Source: Thermoplasmatota archaeon (GTDB taxonomy: Bacteria > Pseudomonadota > Gammaproteobacteria > Burkholderiales > Thiobacillaceae). From it: a stretch of DNA of 5,311 nt. Below are positions 1-5,311 of this stretch, one piece after another. The notes beneath the pieces are model-generated. The model did not search any database, was not told the origin of the DNA, and saw only the letters and a list, made by a program, of their open reading frames with translations. The DNA lies in the NCBI GenBank assembly GCA_023475455.1, contig JAMCVR010000042.1:2024-7334 (forward strand). The letters are read 5' to 3'. The translations under genes and the position numbers were made by a program. The first letter of the stretch is position 1; the number at the start of each line of letters is the position of its first letter.

Positions 1-801
1 CTGGGCGGCGAACTGGCCCGGGTACTCAACGTGGTTCCCGGCGACAAGCTGGTGCTGCTCACGCCGCAGGGCAACATCACGCCGGCCGGGGTGATGCCGC
101 GCGTCAAGCAGTTCACCGTGACCGGCATCTTCGAGGCCGGCATGTTCGAGTACGATTCCGGCCTGGCGCTGATCCACCTGCGGGATGCGCAGAAGCTGCT
201 GCGGCTGGGCGAGGATGTGTCGGGTGTGCGGCTGAAGCTGACCGAACTGTTCCGCGCGCCCTTCGTGACGCAGGAGCTGTCGCAAAGCCTCAGCGGCGAT
301 TACTACCTCACCGACTGGACGCAAAGCCACGCCAATTTCTTCCGCGCCGTCGCGATCGAAAAACGCATGATGTTCCTGATCCTGCTGCTGATCGTCGCCG
401 TCGCCGCATTCAACATCGTCTCCACCCTGGTGATGGCGGTGACCGACAAGCAGTCCGACATCGCCATCCTGCGCACCCTCGGCGCCCAACCCGCCTCGAT
501 CATGAAAATCTTCATCGTGCAGGGCGCCTTCATCGGCGTGTTCGGCACCGTGCTCGGCGTGGCCGGCGGCGTGCTGCTCGCGCTCAATGTCGAAACCGTC
601 GTGCCTTTCATCGAGCGACTGGCCGGCATGGACCTGTTCCCGGCCGACGTGTATTACATCAACGAGCTGCCGTCCAGGCTGGAGTGGAGCGACGTCGGCA
701 TCATCGGCGGGGTCTCGCTGCTCATCAGCCTGGTCGCCACGCTGTACCCGAGCTGGCGCGCATCGCGCATCAATCCGGCGGAGGCGCTGCGCTATGAGTG
801 A
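1..801 (+). CDS. lolC/E: Lipoprotein-releasing ABC transporter permease (LolC/LolE family), 5'-truncated
   Basis: Inner-membrane permease of the LolCDE complex, which uses ATP hydrolysis by LolD to extract mature lipoproteins from the inner membrane and pass them to the periplasmic chaperone LolA. The frame is open from base 1, so the start and first transmembrane segment lie upstream; 266 residues are visible, against roughly 410-420 for the whole family member. Visible residues 1-120 are the end of the periplasmic (MacB-type) domain. An FtsX-like membrane domain follows, with hydrophobic segments near residues 123-147, 167-195 and 231-250. The cytoplasmic motif [14 protein letters not shown] and the C-terminal [18 protein letters not shown] are family hallmarks. 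The [11 protein letters not shown] segment and [10 protein letters not shown] resemble E. coli LolE more than LolC as I recall them. Many betaproteobacteria have a single LolC/E permease, so LolC versus LolE cannot be decided here. The gene overlaps lolD by 8 bases, as expected for subunits of one complex. Confidence 0.93.
   Translation: MGGELARVLNVVPGDKLVLLTPQGNITPAGVMPRVKQFTVTGIFEAGMFEYDSGLALIHLRDAQKLLRLGEDVSGVRLKLTELFRAPFVTQELSQSLSGDYYLTDWTQSHANFFRAVAIEKRMMFLILLLIVAVAAFNIVSTLVMAVTDKQSDIAILRTLGAQPASIMKIFIVQGAFIGVFGTVLGVAGGVLLALNVETVVPFIERLAGMDLFPADVYYINELPSRLEWSDVGIIGGVSLLISLVATLYPSWRASRINPAEALRYE
780..784 (+). promoter_or_regulatory. Shine-Dalgarno of lolD inside the permease gene
   Basis: GGAGG lies 9 bases before the ATG at 794, within the last codons of the permease gene. 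It is the only strong ribosome binding site at a gene junction in the window and supports the ATG at 794 as the lolD start, giving an 8-base overlap (ATGAGTGA) with the permease stop. The arrangement suggests coupled translation of the two complex subunits. Confidence 0.7.
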
Positions 802-1519
802 GCAGGGGTCGGAATTCGGGGGGCAGGATTCAGGGAAGGGCGATGGCGTCGTGCTGAGTTGTTCGGGGCTTTGCAAAATCTTCCGCCAGGGCAGGACCGA
901 TGTGCCGGTGCTCGGCAGCGTCGACCTGGAAGTCCGTGCCGGCGAATCGCTCGCCATCGTCGGCGCCTCGGGATCGGGCAAGAGCACGCTGCTGCATCTG
1001 CTGGGCGGGCTCGACACGCCGACTTCCGGAAAAATCACGCTGATGGGGCGCGACCCCTTCGCGATTTCCGAGGCCGAGCGCAGCGACCTGCGCAATCGCG
1101 CGCTCGGTTTCGTCTACCAGTTCCATCACCTGCTGCCCGAGTTTACCGCGCAGGAAAACGCCGCCATGCCCTTCCTCATCCGCCGCATGGCGCGGGCCGA
1201 GGCGCTGGCGCGCGCCGCCGCCATCCTCGGGGAGGTCGGCCTCGGCCACCGGCTCGATCATCGTCCCGGCGAGCTTTCCGGCGGCGAGCGCCAGCGCGTC
1301 GCCATCGCCCGCGCCCTGGTCACGCAACCCGCGTGCGTCCTCGCCGACGAGCCCACCGGCAACCTCGACCGCCACACCGCCGACGCGGTGTTCGACCTGA
1401 TGCGCGAGCTCAACCGCAAGCATCGCACCAGCCTGGTCGTGGTCACCCACGACGCCGACCTGGCGGCGCGCATGGACCGGCAGATGCGGCTGGTCGACGG
1501 AAGCCTGCAGCCGGTCTGA
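794..1519 (+). CDS. lolD: Lipoprotein-releasing system ATP-binding protein LolD
   Basis: Cytoplasmic ATPase that dimerises on the LolC/E permease and powers release of lipoproteins to LolA. The 241-residue product has every ABC signature in order: Walker [10 protein letters not shown] (57-65), Q-loop Gln109 in a [17 protein letters not shown] stretch, the signature [10 protein letters not shown] (161-170), Walker B CVLADEP with catalytic Glu186, the D-loop around GNLD (189-192), and the switch His219 in [17 protein letters not shown] and [12 protein letters not shown] are close to E. coli LolD as I recall it and separate it from MacB or FtsE. The ATG at 794 is chosen because of the GGAGG 9 bases upstream and the overlap with the permease; it gives an N-terminus about 14 residues longer than E. 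coli LolD, of low-complexity Gly/Ser/Asp composition, which may be natural variation. All catalytic residues are intact. comEC starts 12 bases after the stop. Confidence 0.97.
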   Translation: MSEQGSEFGGQDSGKGDGVVLSCSGLCKIFRQGRTDVPVLGSVDLEVRAGESLAIVGASGSGKSTLLHLLGGLDTPTSGKITLMGRDPFAISEAERSDLRNRALGFVYQFHHLLPEFTAQENAAMPFLIRRMARAEALARAAAILGEVGLGHRLDHRPGELSGGERQRVAIARALVTQPACVLADEPTGNLDRHTADAVFDLMRELNRKHRTSLVVVTHDADLAARMDRQMRLVDGSLQPV

Positions 1520-1531
1520 GCTCTCGGCGCG

Positions 1532-3877
1532 ATGCGGTTCCCACTCATCGCGTTCTGTCTCGGAGTGTGGCTGTTGCAGCAGCAGGCCGCCCTGCCGTCC
1601 GCGCGCTGGGCCGGGCTGCTGCCGTTGCTGCTGGCGGTGCTGTGGCTGCCGGCTTTCTCCCGTCCCGTTGCCGAATTTGCCCGCCGCCTGGGCATCGCGC
1701 TGCTGTGTGCGGCGCTCGGCTTTGCCTGGGCCGCCTGGCGGGCGGATGTGCGGCTGGCCGAACGCCTGCCCGCGCACTGGCAGGGGGTGGATATCGAACT
1801 CATCGGCGTGATCGCCGACCTGCCCCGCGCCAACGCACGCGGCGAGCGCTTCGTGTTCGACGTCGAGCAGACCCTCACCCCGAATGCGCCGGCCCTGCAG
1901 CGGGTGCAGCTGATCCGTTACTGGCCGCGCGGGGCCGTCCATTTCGAACCGCGGATGCGGGCAGGGGAACGCTGGCAACTGACCGTGCGGATGAAGATGC
2001 CTTATGGCACCAGCAATCCGTACGGTTTCGATCTCGAAGCCTGGATGCTGGAGCGCCGCATCAATGCCAGCGGCTACGTGCGCGAGTCGCCTTTGCCGCA
2101 GCGCATCCAAGCGCAGGCAAACACCCCCGTCGCCTGGATCGCCGCGGCGCGTGCGGCGGTGCGCGAACGCATTGTCGCGACGCTTGGCGATGCCCCCTAC
2201 GCCGGGGTGATTGCCGCGCTGGTGGTGGGCGACCAGCGCAGCATCCCGCACGATCAGTGGCGCGCCTTCACCCGCACCGGCGTCAATCATCTGCTCTCCA
2301 TTTCCGGGCTGCACGTCACCATGATCGCCGCGCTGGCCGGCTGGCTGGTGGCGAGCGTCTGGCGGCGCCTGCCGCGCCAGGCGGAACGCATGCCCGCACG
2401 CCAGGCCGGTCTGGTCGCGGCGGTGCTGGCAGCCTTTGGCTATGCGCTCTTGGCCGGTTTCCAGGTACCGGCGCAGCGCACCCTCTTCATGCTGATCGTG
2501 CTGGCGCTGGCCCTCTGGGGGCGGCGCGAGCCGCGCCCCTTCACGGCGCTCGTCGTGGCGCTCTTCGTCGTGCTGCTGGTCGACCCGTGGGCGGTATTGG
2601 CGGCCGGCTTCTGGCTGTCGTTCGGCGCCATCGCCGCGATCCTGTGGGTGAGCTTCGGCCGCGTGGCGCTTCCCGGCAAGCTGCGCGGCTGGATCACGGT
2701 GCAGGGGGCGGTCACCCTGGCGCTGGCGCCGGTGCTGTTTCTGCTGTTCCAGCAGGTCTCGCTGATCTCGCCGCTGGCCAATGCGGTCGCGATTCCGCTG
2801 GTGAGCTGGCTGATCACGCCGCTGGCGCTGCTGGGGGTGCTGATCGCGCCCCTGTGGCATGCGGCGGCGTGGCTGATGGCCTGGCTGGGCGCGGGGCTGG
2901 CCTGGGCGGGCAGCCTGCCGCTGGCGGTGACGAGCCTGCCCGCACCGGGCGCGTGGGCGATCGTACTGGCGCTGATCGGCACGGTGTGGATGCTGCTGCC
3001 GCGCGGCTTTCCGCTGCGCGTATTGGGGCTGGCGCTGTGGCTGCCGCTGCTGTTTCCGCTGCGCGACGCCATCGCACCCGACCACTTTCGCGCCGAGGTG
3101 ATCGACGTCGGGCAGGGCACCGCCGTGCTGGTACGCACTGCCCGCCACGCCCTGCTGTACGACACCGGCCCGGCATTCGCCGACAGCGATTCGGGCGAGC
3201 GCATCGTCGTTCCCTTCCTGCGCGCAGCGGGCGTCGGGGAATTGTCCGGGCTGATCGTCTCGCATGACGACAACGACCACAGCGGCGGCATGCGCTCGGT
3301 GCTGCGCGACCTTCCCACCGGCTGGCTGCTGCACGGACTGCCCGCCGCCAGCCCGCTGCTCGAGGGCGCGCCGTCTGCGCGACACTGCACGCGCGGCCAG
3401 CGCTGGGCCTGGGACGGCGTGCAGTTCGAGATTCTGAACCCAAAATCCGCCGCCTACGCGGAGACCCGCCGCCGCGACAACGACACCAGCTGCGTGCTGC
3501 GGGTCAGCAGTGCGCGCCACAGCCTGCTGCTGACGGGCGACGGCGAAAGGCGGACCGAACTCGAATTGCTCGAATCCGGCCAACTGACGCCGGTGAGCGT
3601 GCTGCTCGCCGGGCATCACGGCAGCCTCACCTCGTCCATCGAGGAATTCGTCGCGGCAACGCGGCCCGAATTCGTCGTCTTCACCCAAGGCTACCGCAAC
3701 CGCTACGGCCACCCGCATCCCAGGGTGGTGGCGCGCTTTCGCGGCATCGGGGCGCGCCTGCTGCGCAGCGACTCAGGCGGCCTGATCCGCTTCGATTTTG
3801 GAGAAGCCGGGGTCGAGGCCGCACAATATCGGCCAACCCATCGCCGCTACTGGCAGGCCGGTTTTTCGCAACCATGA
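1532..3877 (+). CDS. comEC: DNA internalization competence protein ComEC/Rec2
   Basis: Polytopic inner-membrane channel that takes single-stranded transforming DNA into the cytoplasm during natural transformation. The 781-residue protein has the full three-part layout. Hydrophobic segments at the N-terminus are followed by a soluble OB-fold-like domain (DUF4131 type, about 75-185). The Competence membrane domain (about 220-490) has the hallmark HLLSISGLHVTMI (253-265) and GFQVPAQRTLFM (309-320). A C-terminal metallo-beta-lactamase-like domain (about 519-757) carries IDVGQGTAVLVR, YDTG, SHDDNDHSGG (His578, Asp580, Asp582, His583), LTGD (Asp670) and GHHGS (His695, His696). The HxDxDH form, with Asp in place of the second His of the classical motif, is usual for ComEC; the domain is proposed to degrade the non-transported strand. 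The ATG at 1532 has no clear Shine-Dalgarno, but it gives a hydrophobic N-terminus fitting the family and no better start follows closely. No frameshift or stop interrupts it. It overlaps relA by 4 bases. Confidence 0.96.
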   Translation: MRFPLIAFCLGVWLLQQQAALPSARWAGLLPLLLAVLWLPAFSRPVAEFARRLGIALLCAALGFAWAAWRADVRLAERLPAHWQGVDIELIGVIADLPRANARGERFVFDVEQTLTPNAPALQRVQLIRYWPRGAVHFEPRMRAGERWQLTVRMKMPYGTSNPYGFDLEAWMLERRINASGYVRESPLPQRIQAQANTPVAWIAAARAAVRERIVATLGDAPYAGVIAALVVGDQRSIPHDQWRAFTRTGVNHLLSISGLHVTMIAALAGWLVASVWRRLPRQAERMPARQAGLVAAVLAAFGYALLAGFQVPAQRTLFMLIVLALALWGRREPRPFTALVVALFVVLLVDPWAVLAAGFWLSFGAIAAILWVSFGRVALPGKLRGWITVQGAVTLALAPVLFLLFQQVSLISPLANAVAIPLVSWLITPLALLGVLIAPLWHAAAWLMAWLGAGLAWAGSLPLAVTSLPAPGAWAIVLALIGTVWMLLPRGFPLRVLGLALWLPLLFPLRDAIAPDHFRAEVIDVGQGTAVLVRTARHALLYDTGPAFADSDSGERIVVPFLRAAGVGELSGLIVSHDDNDHSGGMRSVLRDLPTGWLLHGLPAASPLLEGAPSARHCTRGQRWAWDGVQFEILNPKSAAYAETRRRDNDTSCVLRVSSARHSLLLTGDGERRTELELLESGQLTPVSVLLAGHHGSLTSSIEEFVAATRPEFVVFTQGYRNRYGHPHPRVVARFRGIGARLLRSDSGGLIRFDFGEAGVEAAQYRPTHRRYWQAGFSQP
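3874..3877 (+). other. ATGA stop-start overlap between comEC and relA
   Basis: The relA ATG (3874-3876) shares bases with the comEC TGA (3875-3877). No purine-rich Shine-Dalgarno is placed at usual spacing before it (the nearest AGG is about 16 bases upstream), so relA translation is probably coupled to termination on comEC. The coupling is inferred from the arrangement. Confidence 0.75.
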
Positions 3878-5311
3878 CTGAAACTGCAAAGCCCCGCTGT
3901 TTTGAAACGACCGATCTCGAATCCGCCCGGCAGGCGCTGGCGCGCGTGCTGCCGGTGGCGGAAAACGATCTGCCCTGGCGCGCGCTGGAGCATGCGCACC
4001 ATCACCTGGGGGCGAGCGATGCGTTCGCGCACAGCGTCGGCACGGCGCTGATCGTGGCCGAACTGCGGGTGGGGGCAGACGCAGTGGCGGCGGCGTTGCT
4101 GCATGCCTGCCTGGGCGACGCCCCCGCAAGGGGGACGCCGCCAGACGCTCGCCCTGCGGGCGGTCTTGGCGCAGCGCCCGATTTCGACACCGCCTTCGGC
4201 ACCGCGGCGCGGCTCGCCCGCGGCGTGGCCGCGATGGCGCGCATCGAGGCGCTGGTTGCCAGCGCCACCGACAAGCGCGTCGACCCGCATGCCCAGCTGG
4301 AAGCCCTGCGCCAGATGGTGCTGGCGATGGTGGAGGACATCCGCGTGGTGCTGGTGAAGCTGGCCGAGCGCACCCATGCGCTGCGCTGCGCCGCAAATCA
4401 GGATGCCGCCATCCGCGGGGCGCTGGGACAGCAGGCGCGCGAGCTGTTCGCGCCTTTGGCGAACCGGCTCGGCGTGTGGCAGATCAAGTGGGAAATGGAG
4501 GACTGGGCATTCCGCTATCTGGAGCCCGACACTTACAAAAGCATCGCCGCGCAGCTCGACGAAAAGCGCGCCGACCGCGAGGCCTACATCAACGGCATCG
4601 TCGAGCGCCTGCAGGCCGAACTCGCGCTGCATGGCATCGAGGCCGAGGTGACCGGCCGCCCCAAGCACATCGCCAGCATCGTCAACAAGATGCGGCGCAA
4701 GCGATTGAGTTTCGAGCAGCTGTACGACATCCGCGCGGTACGCGTGCTGGTGAGGCACGAGATCGACTGCTACACCGTGCTGGGCCTGGTGCACAACCTG
4801 TGGCAGCCGATTCCGGGCGAGTTCGACGACTATATCTCGCAGCCGAAGAGCAACGACTACCGCTCGCTGCACACGGCGGTGATCGGCCCCGAGGACCGCG
4901 CGCTCGAAGTGCAGATCCGCACCTTCGACATGCACCGCCAGGCCGAGCTTGGCGTCGCCGCCCACTGGCGCTACAAGGAAGGCGGCAAGCAGGACGCGCA
5001 GTACGAGGAAAAGATCGCCTGGCTGCGGCGCATCCTGGAATGGAAGGACGACGTCGCCGACAGCAGCGAATTTTCCGAACAGTTCAGGACCGAGCTGTTC
5101 CAGGACCAGGTCTACGTGCTGACGCCTCAGGGGCGGGTGGTGGCGCTCGACCGCGGCGCCACGCCGGTGGATTTTGCCTACGCGCTGCACACCGACCTGG
5201 GGCACCGCTGCCGCGGCGCCAGGGTCAACGGCGCGATGGTGCCGCTCAACACCGCGTTGGAGAACGGCCAGCGCGTCGAGGTCATCACCGCCAAGGAGGG
5301 TGCACCGAGCC
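3874..5311 (+). CDS. relA: GTP/ATP pyrophosphokinase RelA, (p)ppGpp synthetase, 3'-truncated
   Basis: Ribosome-associated enzyme that transfers pyrophosphate from ATP to GTP or GDP to make (p)ppGpp when uncharged tRNA enters the A site. The window holds 479 residues and ends in frame; RelA proteins are about 740, so the zinc-finger and ACT/RRM regulatory end lies outside. Residues about 40-170 are a degenerate HD domain: the hydrolase HDxxED motif reads His77-Ala78-Cys-Leu-Gly81-Asp82, so hydrolysis should be lost. The synthetase domain (about 260-372) has GRPKHIASIVNKM, YDIRAVRVLV (Asp285), EFDDYISQPK (316-325), EVQIRT (Glu345) and ELGVAAHWRYKEG. The acidic EFDD, not the basic RFKD of bifunctional Rel/SpoT, marks a synthetase-only RelA. 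A TGS domain (about 411-473) has VYVLTPQGRVVALDRGATPVDFAYALHTDLGHRC. Asp328 replaces the usual Gly of the PKxNGYxSLHT loop. An Ala/Pro/Gly-rich segment at about 81-103 is an in-frame palindromic insertion. Confidence 0.95.
   Translation, partial: MTETAKPRCFETTDLESARQALARVLPVAENDLPWRALEHAHHHLGASDAFAHSVGTALIVAELRVGADAVAAALLHACLGDAPARGTPPDARPAGGLGAAPDFDTAFGTAARLARGVAAMARIEALVASATDKRVDPHAQLEALRQMVLAMVEDIRVVLVKLAERTHALRCAANQDAAIRGALGQQARELFAPLANRLGVWQIKWEMEDWAFRYLEPDTYKSIAAQLDEKRADREAYINGIVERLQAELALHGIEAEVTGRPKHIASIVNKMRRKRLSFEQLYDIRAVRVLVRHEIDCYTVLGLVHNLWQPIPGEFDDYISQPKSNDYRSLHTAVIGPEDRALEVQIRTFDMHRQAELGVAAHWRYKEGGKQDAQYEEKIAWLRRILEWKDDVADSSEFSEQFRTELFQDQVYVLTPQGRVVALDRGATPVDFAYALHTDLGHRCRGARVNGAMVPLNTALENGQRVEVITAKEGAPS
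4114..4180 (+). repeat. REP-like double-hairpin element read in frame within relA
   Basis: Two strong inverted repeats lie close together. In the first, CCCCC (4121-4125) and GGGGG (4130-4134) flank a GCAA loop, and the stem extends outward through GGCG (4114-4117) and CGCC (4136-4139) past a small internal loop. In the second, CGCCC (4150-4154) pairs with GGGCG (4158-4162) across a TGC loop; alternatively CGGGCG (4157-4162) pairs with CGCCCG (4175-4180). The encoded residues (about 81-103) are low-complexity Ala/Pro/Gly/Asp, unlike the helical HD fold on either side. This looks like the small dispersed palindromes I recall from betaproteobacterial intergenic regions, but only one copy is present here, so membership of a genomic repeat family is inference. 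No clear target-site duplication was seen. Confidence 0.5.

Noticed and set aside
1520..1531. Possible promoter or terminator between lolD and comEC
   Set aside because: The gap is only 12 bases and has no -10-like element, hairpin or T-run.
2518..2539. GC-rich hairpin in comEC (GGGG and CGGC pairing with GCCG and CCCC around a GCGA loop)
   Set aside because: It encodes ordinary ComEC residues (the GRREPRP loop between membrane segments), has no T-tract, and such hairpins arise by chance in DNA this GC-rich; it is not convincing as a terminator or repeat.
859..3267. An 802-codon plus-strand frame overlapping lolD and comEC
   Set aside because: Arg/Ala/Gly-rich translation without motifs; it crosses the lolD-comEC boundary in the wrong frame for both and is a shadow of the real genes.
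830..3718. A 962-codon open frame on the minus strand, antisense to lolD and comEC
   Set aside because: Its product is dominated by Arg, Gln, His, Gly and Ala with no recognisable domain, and it lies exactly opposite two well-supported genes. Long antisense frames are expected in GC-rich codon-biased DNA where stop codons are rare.
4103..4357. Small 84-codon plus-strand frame inside relA
   Set aside because: It is an out-of-frame reading of relA with Trp/Arg/Pro-rich low-complexity composition and no ribosome binding site.
3847..5205. A 452-codon minus-strand open frame opposite relA
   Set aside because: No domain or start signal is recognisable, and the opposite strand encodes a clear RelA with conserved catalytic motifs throughout.

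Overview
The window is a compact, very GC-rich stretch (by eye about two-thirds G+C) carrying four plus-strand genes and almost no non-coding DNA. In order they are: the 3' part of a lipoprotein-releasing permease (lolC/E family), an intact lolD ATPase, an intact comEC/rec2 DNA-uptake channel, and the 5' two-thirds of relA. The protein features point to a betaproteobacterium: a LolCDE-type system, a RelA-type synthetase with the EFDD motif, and a long ComEC with a C-terminal metallo-beta-lactamase domain. This gene order is one I recall from that class. Genus cannot be fixed from the sequence; Nitrosomonadales or Rhodocyclales relatives are a guess.

Layout: bases 1-801 hold the permease C-terminal half (start lies upstream). 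lolD (794-1519) overlaps it by 8 bases and has a strong Shine-Dalgarno inside the permease gene. comEC (1532-3877) follows after 12 bases. relA (3874 to beyond the right edge) overlaps comEC by 4 bases in an ATGA arrangement. No promoter, terminator, RNA gene, CRISPR array or insertion sequence was seen, and no gap exceeds 12 bases, so the four genes look like one transcription unit whose promoter and end lie outside.

How the genes work: the permease and LolD form the inner-membrane ABC machine that extracts lipoproteins and hands them to LolA for delivery to the outer membrane. ComEC carries single-stranded transforming DNA across the inner membrane. RelA makes the (p)ppGpp alarmone in response to amino-acid starvation. 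There is no direct biochemical link among the three jobs, but the overlaps suggest co-expression.

The most notable irregularity is inside relA: a GC-rich double-hairpin segment (about 4114-4180) is read in frame as a low-complexity Ala/Pro/Gly linker within the already degenerate HD domain. It looks like a REP-like palindromic element that has invaded or expanded in a dispensable part of the gene. I saw no convincing new multi-gene system; otherwise the region is conserved housekeeping and competence DNA.
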